Of a stretch of 64,000 nucleotides of DNA, positions 35,306 to 46,380 are shown piece after piece. The notes under the pieces were generated by a model. It saw nothing but the letters and a program-made list of their open reading frames with translations. It ran no database searches and was not told where the DNA came from. Position 1 is the first letter of the stretch. The number at the start of each line of letters is the position of its first letter. Made by a program: the position numbers and the translations under genes. The DNA is from Brachypterus glaber (lineage: Eukaryota; Arthropoda; Insecta; Coleoptera; Kateretidae): assembly GCA_958510825.1 (NCBI GenBank), contig OY294044.1, positions 102,338,893 through 102,402,892 on the forward strand. Reading direction: 5' to 3'.

Positions 35306-36365
35306 ATGAATTTTACTAACGAAGAAATGGCTGACATACATTACACGTATGGGTGAGCAAACGGCAACTCTACTTTGGCACGGCGGCTTTATGCCGAAAC
35401 ATTTCCGAATCGACGATGTCCAGCTAAAGGAACTTTTGCTGCAATTCATCAGCGTCTTTGTGAGAGAGGATCTTTTAAACGAAATACTGTAGATTTTGGG
35501 GTTCAAAGAAGCACTAGAACGCCGGCAGTTGATGAAGATGTTCTCAACAGAATCGCGGATAATCCTACAAACAGTACGAGAAAATTATCGCTCGAAGTAG
35601 GTGTTTCGCGTATGTCGGTATGGAGAGTGCTGCATGAACAGCTACTTTACCCATATTACTTACAGCGAGTGTAGGGTCTTATGCGAGCTGATTTTCAACC
35701 ACGAATGCTATTTTGTAACTGGTTTCTACAGCAGTGTATTAATCCAAATTTCCAATCTGTAGTGCTCTTTACAGACGAAGCAACATTTACAAGGGATGCA
35801 ATTATTAATTTCCATAATGACCATCAATGGGCTGAAGAGAATCCTTATGCTAAGGCACCAACAAACTTTCTCATGCAACATTTGGGCTGGGATTGTTGGC
35901 GATTATTTAATTGGGCCAATGTTTTTACCAGACAGATTAAATGGGCAAAATTATAGGGAGTTTCTGGAAAATGATCTACCCCTCTTACTTGAGAACGTCC
36001 CATTGGAAACGCGCCGTCACTTATGGTTTATGCATGATGGTGCTCCAGCTCATTTCAGTCTTCTAGCTAGGGAATACCTCAATAATAATTATCCGGATCG
36101 TTGGATTGGCAGAAGTGGACCTGTTGCGTGGCCACCGCGTTCTCCAGATTGCAATCCTTTAGATTTTTTCTTATGGGGCCACCTAAAAAATCTTGTTTAT
36201 ACAACACCGATCCTCACCTTAGAAGAACTGCGCGAATGCATAAATGAAAGTTTTCTTGTAGTCCGAAATAGCCCCGGAATTCTTGAGCGAGTTCGGCAAT
36301 CAATGCTTCGAAGATGCGCAGCCTGTACTGCTAGTGAAGGAGGACATTTCGAGCAATTACTCTAA
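35306..36365 (+). pseudogene. DUF4817/DDE_3-type mariner-related transposase, inactivated
   Basis: About 353 codons from ATG at 35306 to TAA at 36363. The N-terminus (NEEMADIHYTYG, then ARRLYAETFPNRRCP) matches the DUF4817 helix-turn-helix region common in insects. The middle is a DNA-binding region, STRKLSLEVGVSRMSVWRVL. The catalytic domain has Asp in LFTDEATF (codon 35774), HDGAPAH (36036) and SPDCNPLDFF (36147), with 36 residues between the last two acids. The copy is broken by TGA at 35354, TAG at 35672 and a one-base frame change between about 35865 and 35885. The enzyme would cut and paste the element at TA sites. The in-frame stretches keep the catalytic residues, so decay looks moderate. 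Confidence 0.88.
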
Positions 36366-36537
36366 CCTTGTTGTTGTTGTTGTTGTTTTAGTTGTTTAAA
36401 CAAAAATTGCTAATTTATTCCAATTTTAAAATTAATAAGTAACTTTTTAAAATGCAATGCTTGGCCAATCATTTCAGGGACAAAAATTTACAACAAATGG
36501 ATAAGCAGATCCAGGTTCAATGGATAACCAGGTTTAA

Positions 36538-37181
36538 GTCCTGCAGCCAGGACCATAACCATTAGAAAAAAAATCATGAAATATTCACAAAACGCAGAAC
36601 GCAAAAAATTAACTGTAAGATCCTAACCTAACTTATTTGTGACTTTTATCTAAGAGCCAAACCAAATTAATTTTAATGTACCTAGAACCCGCATTATTAA
36701 AATTTTAGTTTTCAATATTTTAGTATTTAATTTTTCGTCCTCGAAGCGTGAAACTTCACGTTCAAATGAATTTTTCTCGAAACCGGTTAATCCTACGGTA
36801 TTACAATAAGAGTACCTTTTTTATGTATCTTTACCTGAGGAATAATCTTATCATAAATCTACAAAAAAGTTGCACAGAAAAAAGTTTGGGGCAAAAAAGT
36901 GATAAGGCCCCCCATTTCGGACGCCCCTGTTTAAAGTAACTACATGCAAACACCATCGCTTGATAGGCCCTATTAATAATATATTACATGCAATATCTCG
37001 TTGATATAACACAAAGGGTTCCTGAGTTATTAAATAAAAATCGAATTTTGGGAACCCCATTTGAAGGGGCGTAGCTCCCTTAATAGTCGTTTTAGGATAT
37101 ATGTTTATAGGAACTTTTTTAACAGTTTTGAGCCATTCATCCCGTATGTAAAGTTTGGACAAGCAATTCAGGGACACCCTA
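36538..37181. repeat. Right TIR of mariner-type element
   Basis: Inverse of the left TIR, from GTCCTGCAGCCAGGAC to GGGACACCCT next to TATA. Confidence 0.85.
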
Positions 37182-37416
37182 TATATAGTGACTTCCACCA
37201 AATATTGCCAAAAAATATTTAAGTTATTTGTTATTTTAAAAATAACAGTTATATGTTATTTTAAAAATAACAGTTCTTTTCTTCTAGTAAAAAAAAAGTC
37301 CAAACGATATTAGGTTGTAAAACATTACCATCACTTAAAACTAAAAATACTACTATAAAACACTAAATCCTCTAATAAAACGATGTCTACAAAAATATAT
37401 AAAAATTAAGCTTATA

Positions 37417-38590
37417 CACGGTGTATTTGAAATAGCGTAGGAAATTTTAACAGGTGATTCTATATCATAAAATATGACAAAAAGTTCCTATAAACATGTG
37501 TCTAAAAATGTGTCATAAGGGAGCTACGCCCCTTTGAAAGTGGCTAGAAAAATCGGTTTTTATTTAATAACTCAGGAACCCTTTGAGATATATCAACGAG
37601 GTTTTGCACGTCAACTAATCCTACCAAGGCCCGTTTTTGTGTGTTATTTTCATGTATTTATTTCAACCAGGGGTGTGCGAAACGGGGGGGGCTTATCAGT
37701 TTTTTGTCCCAAACTTTTTTCTGTTTAACTTTTTTGCAATTTTATTTTTGAAATATGATTCCTCAGGTCAAAATACAGAAAAAAGGTACTCTTATTGTAA
37801 TACTGTAGGATTAACCGTTTTCGAGAAAAATTCATTTAAAGGTGAAATTCCACGGTTCGAGGACGAAAAATTAAATACTAAAATGTTGAAAACCAAAATT
37901 TTAATGATGCAGGGCGAATGTACATTAAAAACTAAGAAAAAAACCTCATACACAGGTACTTCCAAAAATCAATCCTAATGGAACTATGGTCTCCTAAATA
38001 TGCACCATTTTTAAGGGGCTATGGTAGCTTTAAAAGCGTTTTTTCGACCTACATGTATGGAAACTTTTTTTCTTAGTTTTTGATGTAGAATAACATTGCA
38101 TCATTAAAATTTTGGTTTTCGACATTTTAGTATTTAATTTTTCGTCCTCGAACCGTGGAATTTCACCTTCAAATGAATTTTTCTCGAAAACGGTTAATCC
38201 TACAGTATTACAACAAGAGTACCTTTTTTATGTATTTTGACCTGGGCAATCATATTTCAAAAATAAAATTGCAAAAAATTTACACAGAAAAAAGTTTGGG
38301 ACAAAAAACTGATAAGGCCCCCCCGTTTCGCACACCCCTGGTTTAATAAGTACGTGAAAATGACAAACAAAGATGGGCCTTATTAGGATTAATTCACGTG
38401 CAAAACCTCGTTAACATATCTCAAAGGGTTCCTGAGTTATTAAATAAAAACCGATTTTTTTAGCCAATTTCAAAGGGGCGTAGCTCCCTTATGACGCATT
38501 TTTAGACATACGTTTATAGGAACTTTTTGTCATATTTTATCATGTAGAATCACCTGTTAAAATTTCCTACGCTATTTCAAATACACCCTG
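37417..38590. mobile_element. 1174-bp foldback element, copy B
   Basis: TA-flanked, with tips CACGGTGTATTTGAAATAGC and (inverse) CAGGGTGTATTTGAAATAGC. The arms and internal order are as in copy A. By border positions it has the same overall length as copies A and C. It lies 235 bases right of the transposase-bearing element. Confidence 0.88.
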
Positions 38591-39130
38591 TATATTACTT
38601 TCATTAAAAATCGTGCTGGATTAATAAATTATAGAGTTTTTACTTTAGTTATTCACTTTAATTAATTTTATACAGTAATGTTTAAAAATTACTACCTATG
38701 TCCTTAAACGGCTGGAATGGCCCTCTTGTGTAATTATATACATATGAGAATTTTAAAAACCGATTTTTATCTTCATATTTTACCTTGCACAAATATTTTG
38801 TATAAAAACATTTGATTTAAATTCTACGTTTTATCGGTTTTTTTTGATAGTCTATATATTTTTAGATAAATATGACATACCTTGAGATTATGTAATTGAA
38901 GCATGCTTCGAAAAAGACGAACCAACTGGTACATTTTATTCCTCAAACTTTTTACAACGAATAAAAAGATTCACCAATTCCATTAGTTCTTTGTCACGTC
39001 CTAAATTTTGGTTTAATCGGAATGAAAAGAGTAAGGAAAAACTCACCAAACATATTGGCATAAACGAAATAATGTCTTGTAGTTGGAGGATTTTTTTTAT
39101 TGCACCCATGTGCAAGTACAGAGTGGGTTC
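38591..39130. other. Unassigned AT-rich DNA
   Basis: No gene or repeat arm recognised. Confidence 0.35.
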
Positions 39131-39183
39131 TCCTTCTTTTTCTTCTTCTTCTTCTTCTTCTTCTTCTTCTTCTTCTTCTTCTT

Positions 39184-39214
<31 letters not shown>

Positions 39215-39220
39215 TTCTTC
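39131..39220. repeat. TTC microsatellite
   Basis: About thirty TTC triplets with a single TTA interruption near 39214. It creates open frames of serine, phenylalanine or leucine runs that are artefacts. Confidence 0.97.
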
Positions 39221-40470
39221 AAAGAAACGTGGCCTTTTCCTTTTTGGAATTTGGCCAGCTCGGTACAAATATGTATTTGTACCCTATTTATTCTTCCTGT
39301 AATCTAGGAATTCGGGTCACAGCGAAGTGGTCTGGGAATTCCCATCCCCGAAGTCCAAATTTCTGGATTATTTATTATTTATTATTATTTGTTTATACAG
39401 AGTCATGTTTGTTTTTCTATCAGGACTCGCAAAAACTTCTCACTGTCTCTTCTCAAACCAAATCAAATGATCTTTGCGCAAACGCTAACTTGTTATCTTT
39501 AAACTTATAGAAAAACTTATCTTCCACGTTGTACCATTCAAATTAAATTCAACATCTTTTGCGGTATTATTCAGTGTTTATGTTATCAATTTAAGTTTTT
39601 TTTTTACTCTGTGCATATTATACTATGTTCACTTTAAATTAAATTTTATTAGCATTATGTACTAATATGACGCAATAGTCTGTGATAAAATGTGAAAGCA
39701 ATGTGATTGGATGAAGACGGCGAACTGTACAGACTGGGTTAGTGCAAGGAATTATCGACTCTAGGAGAAAGTAATAAAAAATATAGATAGTCAATTTGCA
39801 GTGGTCGCAAAGAGGAAATTGAAAATTGGTATGCAGCCCACGCTGGACACAGCACTACTTGCCAGCAATGCCAGTTTTTTGGCCAAAAGTCGTCATAATC
39901 TAAGTACATCTGGGCTTATTTTGTTATTTTTTTTTGTTTGTTTTTATTTTAATTTAAAAGAATTTCCAAAAGCAAAAACGACCAAGAACCAGAGAACAAA
40001 GTAATAGAAAAAAGTCCAAAACAACAATGACTGACCGCAAGGGATTGAAGTACGAAGGAAGCTCAGATGAAGTGACCCTAATGGAAAACAATCTAAGTCT
40101 AAAAAATCAAAAACAAATAATTATCAAGAAGTCCAGATGAGTGACCCATCATAGAGGATTCCATAAAATTGCATGCTTGCAAGGGTTTGTTCCTTAAAAG
40201 AAACCTAAGGTCAATTTTTTTGAAAAATTTCTTTAAAATGTTACCTCACACTTTAAATTTTATGCTCTGTAAGTCAAGATAATTAAATTTAAAAATTAAT
40301 CTTTATGCAAATTATGTCTTCTGGCTGAATTATAGTTGTCCTTCCACGTAGGAGATCTGATGATATACTTAATAATTAATTACACAGCTTTGGGCCTATT
40401 CAGGCCCGCAATAAAAATATACTGCTCAGTAAAACATCTTGCCCGTTTTTCACCTCCAGGCTATAAATTG
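39221..40470. other. Unassigned DNA
   Basis: No recognised gene. The short frame at 39801-40004 has no known motif and ends in a phenylalanine-rich run. Confidence 0.35.
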
Positions 40471-40479
40471 GGTTTTTAT

Positions 40480-41525
40480 TATCAGATTTACTTTCAGCAA
40501 CCTTAAAAAGCCCAATATACCAATTTTTAAGAAAACTACCCCCGCCCCTCGGGGGGTGTATATAGAAAATTTTTATTTGGACTTTGGAAAAAGTCCATAA
40601 AAGACGTCCGCGAAAATTCCGGAATTTCAGACACCCCCCCCCCTCCTTGTCCGACTTTTTCCGATTTCCAGACACCCCCCTCTAAAGGACGTCCAAAATG
40701 CAGTAGGGTACCCCCCTTTTTTTCAGATTTTCACTTTTTTTATCATTATTGAATTTGGAAAAGTGGACGTCCGAAAATGGCTTGACCCCCCCCTTCCCTC
40801 CTTGTCCGCTTCTGTCCTATTTTGGTAACCCTCCCCCGGCCCCCAACTGCGGACGTCTATCATGGACGGCTCTTGATTCAATTTTAGTTACCTCAAAAAC
40901 CTCAATATTCAAATTTTCACGAAAACTACCCCCCCCCCTCAGGGGGTGAAATTAGGAAATTTTATCCAGATTCAGATTCGTCGACCCCAAAAACCCCCAT
41001 GCCAATTTTGTCGAAAATATTGAAATTATTTAAAAATATTTACCCCATCACACGGGTGCAAAAAGTCCAAACCTCAAAACCCAAAATATAACAGTTTTAA
41101 AGAAAACTACCCCCTGACCCTCAGGGGGTGGTTAGAATTTTTTTATTATCAGATTCACTTTCAGCAACCTCAAAAACATCAATATTCAAATTTTCACGAA
41201 ATCTACCCTCCCTCAGGGGGTGAAATTAGGAAAATTTTATCCAGATTCAGATTCGTCGACCCCAAAAACCCCCATGCCAATTTTGTCGAAAATATTGAAA
41301 TTATTTAAAAATATTTACCCCATCACCCGGGTGCACCCCCAGCGGGGTTGGAGTTTTGACTTTTATATTTTATTATCAGATTCAATTTCAGCAACCTTAA
41401 AATCAGACACAGATCCAATGTACACCCCCCTTAACGTCTGTATTTGTAAAGATAAAAATTTTAAATTTGGTACCTGTAATGGAGGAACCTCAACTTTTGA
41501 CATATAAAACAACGGTTTTACCGGA
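40480..41525. repeat. G/C-run tandem array, unit about 275 bp
   Basis: The block ATTATCAGATTCACTTTCAG then CAACCTCAAAAA, AAACTACCCCC and CTCAGGGGGTG recurs at about 40480, 40870, 41145 and 41375. One stretch of about 125 bases (CCTCAGGGGGTGAAATTAGG to ACCCCATCAC) at 40938-41063 is almost identical to 41211-41335. No gene is present. Confidence 0.8.
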
Positions 41526-41840
41526 AGTGCTTCCAACTTTTACATTTTAAGTGCAAAATCTAAACACTTTACATTTTTGGAATCTGCACACTTTTCTGAA
41601 AACATTGATACCACATAAGTGACATTTTGAATGTTTAATTTTATTTGAATTTTGTTTTAATTTTTTTAATTAGGTGGGCCATGACATATTTAATGGACTC
41701 TAATGGACACCAGAAATGCTAAAAAAATAAATTTTCTTAACTTATATAATTCTTTAAATTAGCAGTTTTCAAGCGATTCTCCAGTTTGGTACCCATGTAG
41801 ACCCATGGTACCATGGTACCATTTAAATGTGCAAAAAATA

Positions 41841-41957
41841 TGGAATCGACCCAGGTACTAACTTTTTGTACAAGTCAAATAATTACCAATTTTAATTAAA
41901 AAAAAAAAAGGTTATTATTCGACTTGTATAAATAGTTAGTGCCTGGATCGATTCCAC
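41841..41957. repeat. Inverted repeat, about 47-bp arms
   Basis: TGGAATCGACCCAGGTACTA with ACAAGTCAAATAATTACC is mirrored by GGTTATTATTCGACTTGT with GTGCCTGGATCGATTCCA. The spacer is A-rich. Confidence 0.75.
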
Positions 41958-41970
41958 TTAAAATGTGAAA

Positions 41971-42600
41971 GTTGGTATCAATTTTGGTGTAAAAAAAGTT
42001 ATCAAAATTTTTACCCCCTTGCACACTCCCATCACTTTTTTTTTCAATAAGCCACCTATCCCTTGTGATACATCGTTGAAAGATTATTTAATAAGCTTTT
42101 TAACGGTGTATGATAAAACCTTATTTAAAAAAGGGCTTATAAAAAAATAGGTGGCTATTTTGAAAAAAAAAATTGGATTGGGTGGGTACAAGGGGGAAAA
42201 AAATGTGATAACACTTGGTGTAGACCAAAATTTTCAAAATAAAAAATAAAAAATCGACCTATCTGAGCTTTTTTTTTTGTTTTGGGAAGTTAAAAAAAAA
42301 TAATCAGATTAGTCGATTTTTATTTGTTATTTTTCAAATTTTGGTTAACACTAAATATTATCACAATTTTCTCCCCCTTGCAATCACCCAATCCAATTTT
42401 TTTTTTTTCAAAATGGCCACCGATTTTTTTATAAGCCCTTTGTCAAATAAGGCTTTATCATACACGTTAGAAACATTATAAAATAACCTTTTCAAGGATG
42501 TGTCACAAGGGGTAGGTTGCTATTTGAGATGGGAGGGTGCAAGGGGGTGAAAATTTTGTTAACTTTTTTTACACCAAAATTTGCAAAATAAAAAATAAAA
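41971..42600. mobile_element. Nested foldback element, about 630 bp
   Basis: The left arm ATTTTGGTGTAAAAAAAGTT to TAAAAAATCGACC mirrors the right arm GTCGATTTTTATTTGTTAT to TTTTTTACACCAAAATTTGC. Within the left arm, CAATAAGCCACCTATC pairs with ATAGGTGGCTATTTTG, so a hairpin lies inside a hairpin. No gene is present. Confidence 0.75.
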
Positions 42601-42873
42601 ACCGACCTGTCCGAGCGTTTTTTTAAAAGACCTAATTAAAAAGTTAATCGGTTGATTCCAGACTTAATGTACGCACTGTATAAAAATCATATTTTTATTT
42701 TATCGTTTTAAAGAAATACAAAACTCGATTCTATAGAATGCATATTTACAAGAAAAACTGCTTACTTGGAGATATAAATCAGGGAAAATCAAATCTTTGT
42801 TTAAAACACAAAAAACAACATTATTTATACAAATAAAATAACAAAATGAAATACAATGAGAAAAAAATATATA

Positions 42874-44047
42874 CACGGTGTATTTGAAATAGCGTCGGAA
42901 AATTTAACAGATGATTTTACATCATAAAATATGACAAAAAGTTCCTATAAACATATGTCTAAAAATGCGTCATAAGGGAGCTACGCCCCTTTGAAAGTGG
43001 CTAAAAAACTCGATTTTTATTTAATAACTCAGAAACCCTTTGAGATATATCAACGAGGTTTTGCACATCAACTAATCCTATCCAGGCTCGTTTGTGTGTG
43101 TTATTTTCATGTACTTATTTCAACCAGGGGTGTAAGAAACGGGGGGGCTTATCAGTTTTTTGTCCCAAACTTTTTTCTGTGTAACTTTTTTGCAATTTTA
43201 TTTTTGAAATATGATTCCTCAGGTCAAAATACATAAAAAAAAGGTACTCTTGTTGTAATACTGTAGGATTAACCGTTTTCGAGAAAAGTTCATTTGAAGG
43301 TGAAATTTCACGGTTCGAGGGCGAAAAATTAAATACTGAAATGTTGAAAACCAAAATTATAATGATGCAGGGCGAATGTACATTAAAAACTAAGAAAAAA
43401 ACCTTATATACAGGTACTTCCAAAAATCAATCCTAATGGAGCTATGGTCTCCTAAATATGCACCATTTTTAAAGGGCTATGGTAGCTTTAAAAGCGGTTT
43501 TTCGACCTACATGTATGGAAACTTTTTTTCTTAGTTTTTGATGTAGAATAACATTGCATCATTAAAATTTTGGTTTTCGACATTTTAGTATTTAATTTTT
43601 CGTCCTCGAACCGTGTAATTTCACCTTCAAATGAACTTTTATCGAAAACGGTTAATCCTACAGTATTACAACAAGAGTACCTTTTTTATGTATTTTGACC
43701 TGAGGAATCACATTTCAAAAATAAAATTGCAAAAAAGTTACACAGAAAAAAGTTTGGGAGAAAAACTGATAAGCCCCCCCGTTTCGCACACCCCTGGTTT
43801 AAATAAGTACGTGAAAATGACATACAAAGATGAGCCTTATTAGGATTAATTCACGTGCAAAACCTCGTTAACATATCTCAAAGGGTTCCTGAGTTATTAA
43901 ATAAAAACCGATTTTTTTTGCCAATTTCAAAGGGGCGTAGCTCCCTTATGACGCATTTTTAGACATATGTTTATAGAAACTTTTTGTCATATTTTATCAT
44001 GTAGAATCACCTGTTAAAATTTCCTACGCTATTTCAAATACACCCTG
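42874..44047. mobile_element. 1174-bp foldback element, copy C
   Basis: TA-flanked, same tips and block order as copy B. Small differences only, for example a shorter poly-G run at 43140 and AAAATTATAATGATGCAGGG where copy B has AAAATTTTAATGATGCAGGG. Confidence 0.88.
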
Positions 44048-44133
44048 TATTTAAGAAAACGAAAATTTTACATGGTGTATAAGTATCTAAAATTATGAAT
44101 ATTTTTATAACGTTAAGTGTGTGGTGGGATTAA

Positions 44134-44278
44134 GGGCATATCCACAGGCTCGCATAACAACATAGTACATAAGAATGCGAAGACGTGATTGGCTTGAAGT
44201 GCCGCCATGTATCTTGTAAGCCAATCACGGTACCGCATTCTTATGTACTATGTTGTTATGCGAGCTTGTGGATATGCC
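44134..44278. mobile_element. 145-bp MITE with TTAA flanks
   Basis: Almost fully palindromic. Left GGGCATATCCACAGGCTCGC then ATAACAACATAGTACATAAG; right is the inverse, ending GGATATGCC. TTAA is present on both sides (44130-44133, 44279-44282). TTAA duplication is the hallmark of piggyBac-type elements, but the tip sequence alone does not prove that origin. Confidence 0.85.
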
Positions 44279-44930
44279 TTAAATCCACCCATACGGAACT
44301 TTAAAATAGCTAAAAAAATAAACTTGTAGGATAAGGCCAATATGTTCTCTATGCGTTTACCTACAGCTATTGAAGAGGATAATGTAAAAACAAAAAATAC
44401 TGCGAAGCAGTCTACGTTTGAAATATGTCATGGGTGGTTTTAACCCCACCGCACATGCGCCGGGTTAAACAGACTATATTTTTCTTACATATTTTTGAGC
44501 ACTGAAAACGAATTTGACAGAAAAAAAGCTTGCTGACCCCTAAATTTTTTTAGGAAGATGCAAAAAAATATTGGACGAGCTAGCTCGAGATTTCTATGTC
44601 CACCTAAACTATTAAATTTTGGAAGTTGCGTCTAAAGACACTTGCTTATAAAGTCTACAACTATAATAAATCCATATTTTAGCTACATAAGATCACTTTT
44701 CTGTAAGACCGATGCACACCGGTGCTCCAGGTTTTCAAAGTGATCTAGCACATAAACTATGAATTTTTGGAAGTTGTTTTTTTATTAATTTTGATAAAAA
44801 TGTTTGGAACTATAACATATCCAAAATTCAGCCAAATCTGACTGACCACACTTTTCCATAAGAAGGGGAAGAGTTGCTGGGTTCCAGCGAGCTTTTGAAT
44901 CGTCAAATTCAAAGGTTATTATATTATTTA
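44279..44930. other. Unassigned DNA
   Basis: Two similar phrases, AAATTTTGGAAGTTGCGTC (44611) and GAATTTTTGGAAGTTGTTT (44760), suggest an old duplication. No gene recognised. Confidence 0.35.
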
Positions 44931-44934
44931 CACC

Positions 44935-45080
44935 GCGTAGCTCTTTTGTCCGTCTGTCCGTCCGATGTCAAGATTTTTGTTAACGCGATAACTCAAGAAC
45001 GAATAATCCGATCGACTTTTTCAGAAAAAAACAAGTTGTATGAGTGGAAGATCCCTATTTTTTTAAAAGTAATCTCCCCA
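44935..45080. repeat. CTGTCCGTCCG dispersed repeat copy
   Basis: GTCCGTCTGTCCGTCCGATG, then AACGCGATAACTCAAGAACG and CCGATCGACTTTTTCAG. A variant of the dispersed repeat seen at 28221, 29766 and 61380. Confidence 0.55.
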
Positions 45081-45190
45081 AAAATAAAAAAGTTTACGGG
45101 GGTTAAACCTTTAAAAAAAGTCGCAAAAAGCTAAAAGAAAATTCCGATTAACTTAACTTTTTCACAGCTTGTTTTTTTTTGTGGGCCAGT

Positions 45191-46365
45191 TGTAGTGAAG
45201 TGGTATTTTTACTATTAATAAATATTTTTCTACTAATGTTGTGAAGTTGAAAATTCGATCACTAATTTAGTGAAGTGGTATATAATTCGGTTATAGCCGA
45301 GCAGATATTATAACTTTCATTATAACTTACTCATTTAGGTTGGCCATACAATCTTCTATCGTACTTAAAGTATACCCGAGCGGAGAATATACTTAACCAC
45401 TTATCACTTTATTCGGGAGCGGGTATTCTAGGAGACGGCGCTTAGGAAACAGATAAAACGATTTCTTCTTAACTTATGAATAATATATTAAATAAATGTG
45501 AATAAATTCTTCAATAACACGAAAAGATCAATTCTTACTTCTAAGTCCTATTTCTATGCAAAGCCCTTAAATTCTAATTTCCATTATATATTAGTTTTCC
45601 ATTAAATACTACTAACTTAAAACATTCTATGTTTGAAATCCCAACTATTCGCAATCATTTTCAAATTCCAATTTATTTTCCACATTTTTCTTAGTGTATA
45701 TTAAAGCTGGTTCGTATAAGTCATTTAAATTATTTTACAAAATATTTTTCAAAGTTAATTAATATTCGTCAAAATTTCTATCAGTGTTCATACTATCAAT
45801 ATTTATAAGTGTCCAAAATTATTTTTATGTATAATAAAACGAGTCTCAAAATTTTTCTAAGTTTAAAAACTATTTTAAATTCAAGAATAAATCTCAAAAT
45901 TAATTCTCACAGAAACTACATTTTCACTTTTGAATTTGTCATAGTGACACCCTGAATAAAACTGAATAATTATGAATCTTTTCATGAGTTTATATACCCA
46001 ATAAGAAGGTCACTAGTTAAATTTATTTGACAATGCTATTAGCGCAAAATATCTACAAAGATACCGCGCATATTTAATTACCCCGACAAAAGAGTTTCAG
46101 TCTCATCAATTTGCAAGCTAATTGCTATTTCTGACATCTGAAACGATCATTTTGACCATAAATTAAATTCGTATAAACAATTTAGATTATTAGACAACTT
46201 TTAAATTATACCGACAAGAATTACCGAGGAGGGGTCCGATCAAATGTAGGACACACCGAACTCTTCCGAAGCCGAATCTCGTGAAGCCAGATTGTATCAT
46301 AGCGCAATATTAAAGAAATATTATTTTAAAATTTTAACAACATATAAAATATTCAGATCATAACA
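45191..46365 (-). repeat. LTR (3' LTR in minus orientation)
   Basis: 1175 bases, matching 50393-51567. On the minus strand it contains GGGTATATAAACTC (plus 45987-45999), a good TATA box, in the first third of the LTR. Confidence 0.93.
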
Positions 46366-46380
46366 TAGCTCTCCCCCTAA
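46366..46380 (-). other. Polypurine tract
   Basis: On the minus strand, TTAGGGGGAGAGCTA directly abuts the LTR start TGTTATG. This is the expected place and base content for the plus-strand DNA primer. Confidence 0.75.

Larger units (their letters stand above)
34518..37181 (+). mobile_element. Mariner-type element with about 645-bp TIRs and a dead transposase
   Basis: Tips CAGGGTGTCCATGAATTGCT (left) and (inverse) AGGGTGTCCCTGAATTGCTT (right) are flanked by TA. The inverted arms run 34518-35165 and 36538-37181 and end inside at GTCCTGGCTGCAGGAC. Such arms are very long for a Tc1/mariner relative. The arms contain the same ordered blocks as the 1174-bp foldbacks, but their outermost 100 bases differ. 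Between them lies a single transposase reading region with two stops and one frameshift. The structure is complete but inactive. Confidence 0.88.

Noticed and set aside
34639..38346. Several 60-110 codon frames with the phrases FYLITQEPF and MNFSRNRLILQYYNK
   Set aside because: They occur on both strands of every foldback arm because the arms are inverted copies; presence on both strands with frame breaks argues against a protein.
38991..39510. Three overlapping frames with serine, phenylalanine or leucine runs
   Set aside because: Produced by the TTC microsatellite; flanking residues match nothing known.
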